From WRAV01 sp050950205 (GTDB lineage: Bacteria; Bacillota; Clostridia; Oscillospirales; Ruminococcaceae): a stretch of 64,000 nucleotides of DNA. The number at the start of each line of letters is the position of its first letter. The stretch's first letter is position 1. The stretch is taken from NCBI GenBank assembly GCA_050950205.1, contig JBMNHF010000023.1, positions 6,563 to 70,562 of the forward strand, read 5' to 3'. Of the stretch, positions 8,287 through 17,267 are shown piece by piece. Under the pieces are notes generated by a model. That model did not search any database and was not told the DNA's origin. It saw only the letters and a list, made by a program, of their open reading frames with translations. The translations under genes and the position numbers were made by a program.

Positions 8287-9632
8287 CACCTCTGGATATC
8301 CGGGATCTGGCCGCCGCTATGGGCGCTGCTTACGACGGTCCCTCCCGTCCCATTGCCCATATCTGCACCGACACCCGTACCCTGGTTCCCGGTTGCCTCT
8401 TTGTAGCGCTGACGGGAGAAAAATTTGACGGCCACCACTACATTCCAAAGGCTTTGGAGCAGGGAGCTGCCTTTGCCGTTTCTGCTCGTCCCTTTGGGGA
8501 TGAGCGGGTGCTGGTGGTGGAGGATACCCGGCAGGCGCTCCTGGATTTGGCGGGGTATTACCGCAAGAAATTGGGACTTAAGGTGGTGGCGGTCACCGGC
8601 AGCGTCGGCAAAACCACCACCAAGGAGATGGCTGCCTGTGTGCTGGGCAGCGCCTTTTCTACCTTAAAAACCCCTGCCAACCTCAATAATGAGGTAGGGC
8701 TTTCCCAGACCATTCTCTCCCTGAACCCCTCCCACGAGATTGCCGTTCTGGAGCTGGGGGTGGATGCCCCCGGTCAGATGCTTCCCCTTACCCATTGCGC
8801 CGCCCCCGACATCGGCATTGTAACCGGCATCGGGGTGACCCATCTACAGCAATTCGGCACCCGGCAGGCCATTGGCGCCGAAAAGCTGGCGCTGGGAGAT
8901 GCCATGGCCGACGGCGCTCCCCTGCTGCTTTGCGGGGACAACGATCTGCTGGCGGAGGTAGAAATCCCCCGCCTGCGCGTGCTGCGTTACGGCATCCAAA
9001 ACCGCGCCAATGAGGTAAAGGCCCAAAACCTGCGGGAAGAACAGGGTGCCACCCATTTTGAAATTCTTTGGGACGGCGGGGTATATCCCGCTCAAATTCC
9101 CACGTTGGGGCGACACAATGTCCTCAACGCTCTGGCAGGCTTTGCCGCCGGGGTGTTGTTGGGAATCGCCCCTGCTCAGGCAGCCGAGGCATTGGGGAGC
9201 TATGCCCCTGAGGGGATGCGGCAAAAGATGGTGTCCCACAAGGGGCTTACCGTTGTGGAAGACTGCTACAACGCCTCTCCCGATTCCATGGAAGCTGCCC
9301 TGCATACCCTGAAAAATATGCCCTGCACCGGCAAGCGAATTGCCATCCTTTCCGATATGCTGGAACTGGGCAGCCGAGAAGAAGAGGAGCACCGCAGGGT
9401 GGGAGAAATTGCTGCCGACTGCGCCGATCTTCTCCTCTGCACCGGTATCCGGTCCGCCCTCACGGTAGAGGGAGCCCGGCAGGCAGGGCTTGCTCAGGCC
9501 TTTCACTTCCCGGATCAGGACAGCCTTTATCAAGCCTTACGCCAACAGGCGTCTGGCGGAGATGTGTTGTGGTTTAAGGCCAGTCGGGGAATGCACCTGG
9601 AACACCTTCTCCAGCGGCTTTACGCCGAATAA
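8283..9632 (+). CDS. murF: UDP-MurNAc-tripeptide-D-Ala-D-Ala ligase MurF
   Basis: ATP-dependent ligase that adds D-Ala-D-Ala to complete the UDP-MurNAc-pentapeptide. The ATP loop GSVGKTTTKEM is near residue 106. The central domain has the LNNEVGLSQT stretch, and YNASPDSM plus DMLELG mark the C-terminal domain. It is 449 residues long. The GTG start at 8283 overlaps the murE stop (GTGA). A 162-base gap with a hairpin follows before mraY. Confidence 0.95.
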   Translation: MTPLDIRDLAAAMGAAYDGPSRPIAHICTDTRTLVPGCLFVALTGEKFDGHHYIPKALEQGAAFAVSARPFGDERVLVVEDTRQALLDLAGYYRKKLGLKVVAVTGSVGKTTTKEMAACVLGSAFSTLKTPANLNNEVGLSQTILSLNPSHEIAVLELGVDAPGQMLPLTHCAAPDIGIVTGIGVTHLQQFGTRQAIGAEKLALGDAMADGAPLLLCGDNDLLAEVEIPRLRVLRYGIQNRANEVKAQNLREEQGATHFEILWDGGVYPAQIPTLGRHNVLNALAGFAAGVLLGIAPAQAAEALGSYAPEGMRQKMVSHKGLTVVEDCYNASPDSMEAALHTLKNMPCTGKRIAILSDMLELGSREEEEHRRVGEIAADCADLLLCTGIRSALTVEGARQAGLAQAFHFPDQDSLYQALRQQASGGDVLWFKASRGMHLEHLLQRLYAE

Positions 9633-9668
9633 CTCCTTTTCCATTGGAAGCAGCGCAAGGGATTTTGA

Positions 9669-9706
9669 CCTGCATTGCGAAACAGCACGGATGCTGTTCT
9701 GGCAGG
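9669..9706 (+). other. Hairpin between murF and mraY
   Basis: Nested inverted repeat: outer CCTGC/GCAGG and inner AACAGCA-CGGA-TGCTGTT. No T-run follows, so it is more likely an RNA processing or stability structure than a terminator. Confidence 0.45.
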
Positions 9707-9794
9707 CAAGGTGTTTCTTTCGACAGTTTTTCATCCCCACTGCTTCCCAACAACCAATTAAGCGCTCTCATCAAAACCACGGAGGATACCGCTC

Positions 9795-10817
9795 ATGACC
9801 AACCTTCCGGTCGTCACTGCCGCTGTTCTTTCCTTTGGCTTGACAGCCCTCACCGGCTTTTGGCTGATTCCCGTTCTGCGCCGTCTCAAATATGGCCAAA
9901 CCATTTTGGATATTGGCCCCAAATGGCATATGAAAAAGCAAGGCATTCCCACCATGGGAGGGCTTATGTTTATCGGCGGTGCTTCACTGGCCATTCTGGC
10001 GGGTTTTTTTATGCTGGCCACCAGTCCGGGAGACGATACTGCCTCCATTCGGGGAGGAATGGCGATTATTTTAGGGCTGATCATGTCTCTGGCTTTTGGC
10101 ATGGTGGGCTTTGTGGACGACTATATTAAGGTGGTAAAGAAGCGAAACCTTGGTCTGAATGCCAAACAGAAGATGATCATGCAGTTTTTTATCGCCATCC
10201 TCTATCTGGCCGGTCTTTGGCTGGCAGGAGAGCGCTCCACGGTGGTGTTTGTCCCTTTCTGGCGCCCTGTGGATCTGGGCATCTTCTATCTTCCTCTGGC
10301 GGTGGTGGGAATTGTCTATCTGGTGAATGTGGTCAACATCACCGACGGCATCGACGGTTTGTGCTCCTCCGTCACCTTTGTAGCAGCTCTGGGCTTTTTG
10401 GCTATTGCCACCCTCTGGCACAGCAACGGCATGGCCATGTATGCCGCTGCCCTGGCCGGAGGATGTCTGGGCTTTTTGATTTGGAACTTTCATCCCGCCA
10501 AGGTCTTTATGGGAGACACCGGCTCCCTGTTTTTGGGGGGCATGATTGTGGCTCTGGCTTTTGGGCTGCGCATTCCCATATTCCTGATCTTTATGGGCAT
10601 TATTTATATCGTCGAGGGTCTTTCGGTCCTGATTCAGATGGGGTGGTTTAAGATTACCAAACGCCGGTACGGGCAGGGCCGTCGGCTTTTTAAAATGAGC
10701 CCCATTCACCACCATTTTGAGATGGTGGGCTGGAGCGAAACCAAAATTGTGGCAGTCTTTTCCCTGATTGAGCTGATGGGCTGTTGCCTGGCCCTTTGGG
10801 CGGTGCTTCGTCTGTAA
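9795..10817 (+). CDS. mraY: Phospho-MurNAc-pentapeptide transferase MraY
   Basis: Polytopic membrane enzyme (340 residues, about ten helices) that moves phospho-MurNAc-pentapeptide onto undecaprenyl phosphate, forming lipid I. Visible signatures: GxPTMGG (GIPTMGGLM), the aspartate pair FVDDYIKV, the NITDGIDGL loop, and the late HHHFE histidine motif. ATG follows a GGAGG site. murD, which usually comes next, is absent; ftsW follows after 43 bases. Confidence 0.95.
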   Translation: MTNLPVVTAAVLSFGLTALTGFWLIPVLRRLKYGQTILDIGPKWHMKKQGIPTMGGLMFIGGASLAILAGFFMLATSPGDDTASIRGGMAIILGLIMSLAFGMVGFVDDYIKVVKKRNLGLNAKQKMIMQFFIAILYLAGLWLAGERSTVVFVPFWRPVDLGIFYLPLAVVGIVYLVNVVNITDGIDGLCSSVTFVAALGFLAIATLWHSNGMAMYAAALAGGCLGFLIWNFHPAKVFMGDTGSLFLGGMIVALAFGLRIPIFLIFMGIIYIVEGLSVLIQMGWFKITKRRYGQGRRLFKMSPIHHHFEMVGWSETKIVAVFSLIELMGCCLALWAVLRL

Positions 10818-10860
10818 TGGGGGAGAACCTTTCATCTTCATCGCAAAGGAGTGAGGTCAT

Positions 10861-12078
10861 ATGACAACCAGAGCTTTGGGCTCCGATGACCGTCTGCCCC
10901 GCCGCCAAAAGACTTCCCCTAACAGGCGGGAAAAACCTGCTTCCAACAAAAGAGGGGCCTTGTCCTTCTTTAACGTCAAAGCCGGGGGGATCGACCTCAC
11001 CTTTTTGATTTTGGTGCTGCTGCTCCTCACCATTGGCTTGATTATGTTGTTTTCTGCCAGCTTTGCCAACGCCCTTTACTACCGCAACAATTCTTACGCC
11101 TTCATCTCCAACCAGTTGGTGTTTGCCGTTGTGGGTGTTGTGTTGATGCTGATGATCTCCACCATCAACTACAAGGTACTGGAAAAGATGGCGTGGCTTA
11201 TTATGGGAATTAGCATTCTTCTGCTGATTGTGGTGCTGTTCTGCCCCCCCGTTAACAACGCACGGCGCTGGATTCCCCTGCCCTTTTTTAATGTGCAGCC
11301 TTCGGAAATTGCCAAGTTTGCCGTTGTCATTCTCTTTGCCCATCTGGCAGTGGTGAATCAACACCGAATGGACACCTTTCGGTACGGGGTTTTGCCCTTT
11401 GGCACCATTTTGGCCGTACTGGCTGGCCTAATTGTCGTAGAACCCCACCTTTCCGGCACCATTTTGGTGCTGTCCATCGGAGCCATTATGATGCTCATCG
11501 GCGGCACCAACATGAAGTGGTTTGCGCTGGCCGCCCTTGTGGGGGTAGCCATGATTGGCGTTCTCATTATGATTCCCGGCGTGGTGGAATACGCCCAGGA
11601 CCGTCTGGCCACCTGGCGGGACCCCTTTGCCGACCCCCGGGACAGCGGATTTCAGACCATACAATCCCTGTTTGCCATCGGCTCCGGAGGGCTGATGGGG
11701 GTGGGAATCGGAAATTCCCGGCAAAAATACCTCTATCTGCCCGAACCTCAAAACGACTTTATCTTTTCCATCGTCTGTGAGGAGTTGGGGTTTGTGGGAG
11801 CTTCCTTCATCCTCATCCTCTTTGCCCTGCTCATCTGGCGGGGGTTTGTCATCGGCATGCGCTGCAAAGACCGCTTTGGCGCTTTGGTGGCCGTTGGTCT
11901 TACGGCGCAGGTTGGGCTGCAAACCATCCTCAACATCATGGTGGTCACCAACACCATCCCCAACACGGGGGTTTCCCTGCCCTTTTTCTCCTATGGCGGT
12001 TCCTCTCTGGTCATGCTTCTCTGCCAGATGGGAGTGGTTTTAGCCATTTCCCGTCAGGCCACCATGGAAAAAATCTAG
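10861..12078 (+). CDS. ftsW: FtsW/SpoVE-type lipid II glycan polymerase
   Basis: A SEDS-family membrane protein of 405 residues with about ten helices after a basic 40-residue N-terminal tail. SEDS proteins polymerise lipid II and work with a class B PBP, here presumably the SpoVD-type protein encoded upstream. Typical motifs are present: RRWIPLPFFNVQPSE, the PEPQNDFIFS loop and the closing NTGVSLPFFSYGGSS. Whether it is the vegetative FtsW or sporulation SpoVE cannot be told from this copy alone. Confidence 0.9.
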   Translation: MTTRALGSDDRLPRRQKTSPNRREKPASNKRGALSFFNVKAGGIDLTFLILVLLLLTIGLIMLFSASFANALYYRNNSYAFISNQLVFAVVGVVLMLMISTINYKVLEKMAWLIMGISILLLIVVLFCPPVNNARRWIPLPFFNVQPSEIAKFAVVILFAHLAVVNQHRMDTFRYGVLPFGTILAVLAGLIVVEPHLSGTILVLSIGAIMMLIGGTNMKWFALAALVGVAMIGVLIMIPGVVEYAQDRLATWRDPFADPRDSGFQTIQSLFAIGSGGLMGVGIGNSRQKYLYLPEPQNDFIFSIVCEELGFVGASFILILFALLIWRGFVIGMRCKDRFGALVAVGLTAQVGLQTILNIMVVTNTIPNTGVSLPFFSYGGSSLVMLLCQMGVVLAISRQATMEKI

Positions 12079-12187
12079 CTTGCCCCCGTTGGAATGGTTT
12101 CCGCATCAGGTGATGCAAGTTCTGCTTTGCACCTGCAAGCTGTCCTGCCAAAATGCTCAACTATCACCGGGCAAAGGAGCGAATACA

Positions 12188-13318
12188 ATGCCCATCCGAA
12201 TACTGTTTGCCTGTGGCGGCACCGCCGGCCATATCAATCCGGCGCTGGCTGTGGCGGGGGTGCTGAAAAAAAGGCATCCCAATGCCCAAATTCTCTTCGC
12301 CGGAAATCCCAAGGGGATGGAGGCACGTCTGGTTCCGGGGGCGGGTTACTCCTTCGCCCCCATCGAGGTGCTGGGTTTTCAGCGAAAGCTAAGCCTTCAC
12401 AACCTGAAAAACAACATCAAGGCAGCCACCTATCTTCTCACCGCCTCTCAAAAGGCCGCCAAAATCATCCGGGATTTTTCCCCCCAGGTCTGTATGGGTA
12501 CCGGAGGTTATGTCAGCGGCCCGGTGGTGCGTCAAGCTGCCAAGATGGGCATTCCCACCCTAACTCACGAGCAGAACGCCTTTCCCGGCGTCACCACCAA
12601 GCTGCTCACCCGCTATGTGGACAAGGTGCTGCTGGCCGTTCCCGAAGCCATTGACTACCTTCCCCTCCGAGCTCATGACCGGTGCATCACCACCGGAAAT
12701 CCGGTGCGGCAGGAGATTCTCCTTGCCGACCGCAAGGCTGCCCGTCAAAAGATGGGGGTGGGAGAGCGGATCTGTCTGCTCAGCTTTGGGGGAAGTCTAG
12801 GCGCCCAGCAGATCAACCAGTCCATTGCCGAGGTGATGGCCTGGCATGCCGGCAAGGGAACAATCCATCACATTCACGCCACCGGGCAGTACGGGGTGGA
12901 GCTGTTTCCCCGGTTGCTGCGGGAGCGGGGTGTCAACCCTCAGGGGGACCCTCACCTGGATATCCGCACCTACATCGACGATATGCCCGACTGTCTGGCG
13001 GCAGCGGATCTGGTGATCTGTCGCTCGGGGGCCATCTCCCTTTCCGAGCTGCAGGCGGCAGGCAAAGCATCTATTTTAATCCCCTCCCCCAATGTGGCGG
13101 AAAACCATCAGTACCACAACGCCATGGTGATGGTTTCCAAAAACGCCGCCCTTCTGATTGAGGAGCGGGCTTTGACGGGGACACGTCTCATTCAGACCAT
13201 TGAAGAAGTGATTTCCGATCCCCAGGAACTGCGAAATATAGGCAAAAATGCAGCCTCTTTGGCAATTATTGATTCCGCCGAGCGTATTTGCAGTCAAATC
13301 GAAGAGCTGTTACCATAA
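12188..13318 (+). CDS. murG: Lipid II synthase MurG
   Basis: GT-B glycosyltransferase that adds GlcNAc to lipid I at the inner membrane face. The N-terminal glycine loop GGTAGHINPA, the TGGYVSGP segment and the HEQNAFPG motif are all in place, as is the C-terminal FGGSLGAQQIN. Start ATG 12188 follows AAAGGAGCG and gives 376 residues; an earlier in-frame start adds a non-conserved leader and is rejected. It follows ftsW closely. Confidence 0.95.
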   Translation: MPIRILFACGGTAGHINPALAVAGVLKKRHPNAQILFAGNPKGMEARLVPGAGYSFAPIEVLGFQRKLSLHNLKNNIKAATYLLTASQKAAKIIRDFSPQVCMGTGGYVSGPVVRQAAKMGIPTLTHEQNAFPGVTTKLLTRYVDKVLLAVPEAIDYLPLRAHDRCITTGNPVRQEILLADRKAARQKMGVGERICLLSFGGSLGAQQINQSIAEVMAWHAGKGTIHHIHATGQYGVELFPRLLRERGVNPQGDPHLDIRTYIDDMPDCLAAADLVICRSGAISLSELQAAGKASILIPSPNVAENHQYHNAMVMVSKNAALLIEERALTGTRLIQTIEEVISDPQELRNIGKNAASLAIIDSAERICSQIEELLP

Positions 13319-13488
13319 ATTTTCAAAATAGCATCTTTTCTAAGCTTTTTCAGCCGTCAACCGGGGCTTTATCACCACTTCCCACCCTTTTGCATAGTAT
13401 AGCTTGCAGGGATGAGAAGCCTTTCGGACTTTAATCCGGCCGGCTTGTACTATTTTCCGCCCTGCAATGTAAGGAAAGGGTGGAAAAA

Positions 13489-14745
13489 ATGTCTAAATTC
13501 ATCATTGATGGCGGCAACAAGCTGACAGGTGAACTGACTGTCCACGGTGCAAAAAACTCTGTGCTTCCTATTTTGGCTGCAACGCTTTTGATCGATCAGA
13601 GCACGATACATAACTGTCCAAGCCTGAGCGACGTAGATGCTGCCTTCAACATCCTGACCAATTTAGGATGCAACATTATGCGGGAAGGCGACAGCGTAAC
13701 CGTTCAGACCGAAAGTTTGAGTGGCTGCACCATTCCAGAGCATCTCATGCGGGAAATGCGCTCTTCCATTGTGTTTTTGGGGGCAGTCATCGCCCGCTGC
13801 GGCAAGGCCATCATCTCCATGCCCGGCGGCTGTGAGCTGGGCCCCCGCCCCATTGACCTGCATCTTTCCTCTTTGGAAAAACTGGGGGTCACCATTGAAG
13901 AAGAGCATGGCTATCTCAACTGCACCGTAGCGGATAAATTGCGGGGAGCTACCATATCCCTTCCCTTTCCCAGTGTGGGAGCCACCGAAAACATTATGCT
14001 GGCCGCCTGTACGGCCGAGGGCGAAACGGTGATCCACAACCCCGCCCGGGAGCCCGAAATTGTGGATCTGGCCAATTTCCTGCAGCGAGCCGGAGCCCGC
14101 ATTCACATCGGCGAAAATGGAACCATCTATATTCAGGGCGTCAAGAAACTTCATCCTGCCGAGCACACCGTCATCCCCGACCGGATTGCAGCGGCCACCT
14201 ATCTGTGCTGTACCGCCATTACCGGAGGCGAAGTGCTGCTGAAAAAAGTAATTCCACAGCATCTGACCGCTGTGTTTCCAGTGCTGGAGGAAGCGGGTTG
14301 TCGCATTCGCCACACCGGCGGAGGAATCTATCTCCAAGGCCCCGAACGGCCCCGTCCTTTGCGAACGGTGCGCACCATGCCTCATCCCGGTTTTCCTACC
14401 GATGCCCAATCTCCCATGATGGCTGTCAGCTGCATTGCCTCCGGAACCTCGGTGTTTGTGGAAAATATCTTTGAAAACCGCTACAAACACGCCTATGAGC
14501 TGACCAGAATGGGCGCCAGAATCCATCTGGAAGGCCGTGTGGCGGTGGTGGAGGGGGTACCCAAGCTGCATGGGGCACGGGTGGTTTGTACCGACCTGCG
14601 GGGGGGCGCTGCCCTGTGCTGTGCCGCTCTGGCTGCCCACGGACGCAGTGAAATCACCAAGATAAGCCATATCGAGCGGGGCTATCAAGATTTTGACAAA
14701 AATCTAAGAAGCCTTGGTGCTATAATAGAAAAAGTTCGCGAGTAG
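13489..14745 (+). CDS. murA: UDP-GlcNAc 1-carboxyvinyltransferase MurA
   Basis: Catalyses the first committed peptidoglycan step, transferring enolpyruvate from PEP to UDP-GlcNAc; the fosfomycin target. The catalytic cysteine falls at residue 115 (PGGCELGPRP), so fosfomycin sensitivity is expected at this site. The N-terminus reads GGNKLTGELTVHGAKNSVLP. ATG 13489 is preferred over GTG 13480 because the GGGTGG site sits five bases before it. It has 418 residues and is separated from murG by about 170 bases, so it may have its own promoter. Confidence 0.95.
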   Translation: MSKFIIDGGNKLTGELTVHGAKNSVLPILAATLLIDQSTIHNCPSLSDVDAAFNILTNLGCNIMREGDSVTVQTESLSGCTIPEHLMREMRSSIVFLGAVIARCGKAIISMPGGCELGPRPIDLHLSSLEKLGVTIEEEHGYLNCTVADKLRGATISLPFPSVGATENIMLAACTAEGETVIHNPAREPEIVDLANFLQRAGARIHIGENGTIYIQGVKKLHPAEHTVIPDRIAAATYLCCTAITGGEVLLKKVIPQHLTAVFPVLEEAGCRIRHTGGGIYLQGPERPRPLRTVRTMPHPGFPTDAQSPMMAVSCIASGTSVFVENIFENRYKHAYELTRMGARIHLEGRVAVVEGVPKLHGARVVCTDLRGGAALCCAALAAHGRSEITKISHIERGYQDFDKNLRSLGAIIEKVRE

Positions 14746-14781
14746 CACAGCTGCACCTAGGATTACTTTGGAGGAAACAAC

Positions 14782-15717
14782 GTGGCGAGGAAGAGGAAAA
14801 AAACGCCGGGTTCCCGGGTTAATACCCGGGACAAAACTCCGGCACGTCAGCAGGCCCGGCGCAAAAAAAGGCGCACCGGCAAGCGGACACTGCATTATCT
14901 GCTTCTGCTGCTTCTTGTCACAGGTGCCGGAGCAGTCCTCTCCCTCACCGTTTTCTTCCAAATAGAGGATATTCAGGTCATCGGGGTAGACCGATATGAA
15001 CCTGACCACATCATTGCAGTGTCCGGCATCCAAAAAGAGGACAACCTGTTGCGAATTCCCACCCAGGAGGTGGAGAAAAGAATCCTGGATGCCTTTCCCT
15101 ACATCGAAAGCGTCAAAGTAGTCCGGCGCTTCCCCCCCCGGGTGGAGCTGCAGGTGACCCAGTGTACTCCCGCAGCGGCGGTGCTGGATGGAGATAGGTT
15201 GGGCCTCATCACCCGGGAAGGCAAGCTTTTGGAAACGGGAGATCTCTATATTCCTCCCGAGATTCCGGTGATCAAGGGATTGACGCTGCAGGGGTTTTCC
15301 CCCGGTGATCTGCTGGGAGAGGAGGATCATCCCGAAAACCAAGAGCGGCTGCGGATGCTGGATTATCTGCTGGATGCCGCAGAAAAAATCGGCTTTGGCC
15401 CCATTACCAATGTGGATGTCAGCGACCGGCTGAACATGAAGATGGTTTACGAGGCCCGCCTGGTGCTGGAGCTGGGCAGCGAGGCCGATATGGAGTACAA
15501 GCTCACCTTCCTTCGGGAGGTGATCAATGACCTGGGGCCTGAGGATCAGGCCAAGCTGGATGCCACCAATGTCCGCAACAAGCGGATTTTGGTGAAATGG
15601 GGAAAAGTGGAGGAAGGAGTCTTTACCCCTTTGCCGGGCAGCGCCAAGCAAATCCTGGAAAAAGAGCAGGATGAAATGGTGACAAAAGGTTCCTCTGCTG
15701 CAAAAAGTAGCCCCTAA
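14782..15717 (+). CDS. ftsQ: Cell division protein FtsQ/DivIB
   Basis: A 311-residue bitopic protein: a very basic cytoplasmic tail (about 38 residues), one membrane helix, a POTRA domain beginning at FFQIEDIQVIGVDRYEP, then the FtsQ/DivIB beta domain. It links early and late divisome parts through FtsL and FtsB. Start is GTG 14782 after GGAGG. The C-terminal tail (KEQDEMVTKGSSAAKSSP) looks disordered. It lies between murA and ftsZ as in many Firmicutes. Confidence 0.9.
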   Translation: MARKRKKTPGSRVNTRDKTPARQQARRKKRRTGKRTLHYLLLLLLVTGAGAVLSLTVFFQIEDIQVIGVDRYEPDHIIAVSGIQKEDNLLRIPTQEVEKRILDAFPYIESVKVVRRFPPRVELQVTQCTPAAAVLDGDRLGLITREGKLLETGDLYIPPEIPVIKGLTLQGFSPGDLLGEEDHPENQERLRMLDYLLDAAEKIGFGPITNVDVSDRLNMKMVYEARLVLELGSEADMEYKLTFLREVINDLGPEDQAKLDATNVRNKRILVKWGKVEEGVFTPLPGSAKQILEKEQDEMVTKGSSAAKSSP

Positions 15718-15867
15718 AAATGTGAACATCCCGTAAATAAGCGAAAAAATCAAGAGGCATATATTGTGTTTTTTCGCAAGATTTGATAAAGTAGTAAAGA
15801 GTATCGTTATTTGCATATGTGATTGATTCACGTTAAAGGAAACTGAAAATATATGGGAGGCGCCAAA

Positions 15868-16977
15868 ATGCAGATGAATTTTGGTATGGATAACGAGTCG
15901 GAGAAGGTAGTATCCATAAAGGTAGTGGGTGTGGGTGGCGGTGGCGGCAACGCTGTCAATCGCATGATTGAATCCGCCATGGACAGTGTTGAGTTTATTT
16001 CTATCAATACCGATAGCCAGGCCCTGAATGCCTCCAAGGCTACCTATAAGCTGCATATTGGCGGCAAATTGACCAAGGGTAAAGGGGCTGGCGGCTTTCC
16101 CGAAAAGGGACAGAAGGCGGCAGAAGAAAGCCGGGACGAAATTGCGGCAGCCATCAAGGATGCCGATATGGTTTTTATCACAGCCGGCATGGGCGGCGGT
16201 ACCGGAACCGGAGCTGCTCCCATTGTGGCGGAAATTGCCCACGAGATGGGAATTCTCACCGTAGGCATTGTCACCAAGCCCTTTGCCTTTGAGGGCAAGC
16301 GCAGAATGGAGCAGGCCGAGGCTGGGGTGTCCGCCCTGAAGGAAAGTGTGGATGCCCTGCTGGTCATTCCCAACGAACGCCTTAAGCTGATCTCGGATCA
16401 GAAGATTACCCTAAAGAACGCCTTTTCCGCCGCCGACGATGTGCTGCGTCAAGGGGTGCAGAGTATTTCGGATCTGATTAATGTTCCGGGCATTGTCAAT
16501 CTGGACTTTGCCGACGTCACCTCCATTATGAAAAACGCCGGCTATGCTCATATGGGTGTTGGCCGGGCATCCGGCAAGGATAAGGCCCAGGTGGCCGCCA
16601 CACAGGCCATCTCCTCTCCCCTGCTGGAAACCTCTATCAAAGGGGCCAGAGGCGTCATCATCAACATCACCGCCTCCGAGGACGTGGATCTGGACGATGT
16701 GGATTTTGCCGCATCCATGGTGCACTCGCAAGCCCACCCCGATGTCAACCTAATCTGGGGTGCTGCACTGGATCCCAATCTTCAGGATGAAATGATTGTA
16801 ACGGTGATCGCCACCGGTTTTGATGTGGGAAACAACTCCTCTCCCAGCTTTGCCTCCGCCGAATCCGCCGCAGTAGCCATTCCTGTGGAAAAAGCAGAGG
16901 AGCGGAGCTTTGAGGATGATGAGGACGACCAAGGCTTCTATGACATCATGGAGCTGTTCAATAAGAAAAACCGCTAA
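15868..16977 (+). CDS. ftsZ: Cell division GTPase FtsZ
   Basis: Tubulin-like GTPase that forms the Z ring. The GTP signature GGGTGTG lies near residues 108-114, with the N-terminal VGVGGGGGNAVNRM and the T7-loop region NLDFADV. A short linker ends in a C-terminal peptide (FYDIMELFNKKNR) that would bind membrane tethers. The ATG at 15868 is chosen because GGGAGG ends seven bases before it; an ATG at 15853 would include that site. No ftsA adjoins it, so SepF encoded elsewhere is the likely anchor. Confidence 0.95.
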   Translation: MQMNFGMDNESEKVVSIKVVGVGGGGGNAVNRMIESAMDSVEFISINTDSQALNASKATYKLHIGGKLTKGKGAGGFPEKGQKAAEESRDEIAAAIKDADMVFITAGMGGGTGTGAAPIVAEIAHEMGILTVGIVTKPFAFEGKRRMEQAEAGVSALKESVDALLVIPNERLKLISDQKITLKNAFSAADDVLRQGVQSISDLINVPGIVNLDFADVTSIMKNAGYAHMGVGRASGKDKAQVAATQAISSPLLETSIKGARGVIINITASEDVDLDDVDFAASMVHSQAHPDVNLIWGAALDPNLQDEMIVTVIATGFDVGNNSSPSFASAESAAVAIPVEKAEERSFEDDEDDQGFYDIMELFNKKNR

Positions 16978-17051
16978 ACATTTCTAGTTTTTTGCGCCGG
17001 GTGAACAAGCCCGGCGCTTATTATTTTTTGGTATTTTCTTTTTGGAAAGAT

Positions 17052-17079
17052 TAAAGTTTCCAAAAACACCACCGATATA
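17052..17079 (+). promoter_or_regulatory. Sigma-D (FliA-type) promoter of the flagellin gene
   Basis: TAAA at 17052-17055 and CCGATATA at 17072-17079 with a 16-base spacer closely match the flagellar sigma factor consensus (TAAA, 15-16 bases, CCGATAT). The transcript would start near 17085, leaving a leader of about 180 bases. Confidence 0.85.
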
Positions 17080-17088
17080 ATTAGTGTA

Positions 17089-17261
17089 GGCGTAAAAGGG
17101 CATTTACGCCCCGGGCGCACCGAGTATGGTAACGCGGCATACTCCGCGCCAAATCCCAACTGCCATTGCGCAAAGCCGACAAAGGATTTGAAAGCAGCGC
17201 GCAAACTCATTCCCCCGTTTTACCCGGACGTGGGAAACTGCAAACAAAAATACAAGGAGGA
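17089..17261 (+). promoter_or_regulatory. Folded flagellin leader with CsrA-like site
   Basis: Two perfect inverted repeats lie in the leader: GGCGTAAA/TTTACGCC around 17089-17110 and GAGTATG/CATACTC around 17121-17143. The Shine-Dalgarno region at 17250-17261 reads ATACAAGGAGGA, matching the first nine positions of the CsrA consensus RUACARGGAUGU. In Bacillus, CsrA represses flagellin at such a site until FliW relieves it. Confidence 0.6.
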
Positions 17262-17267
17262 ACAAGC

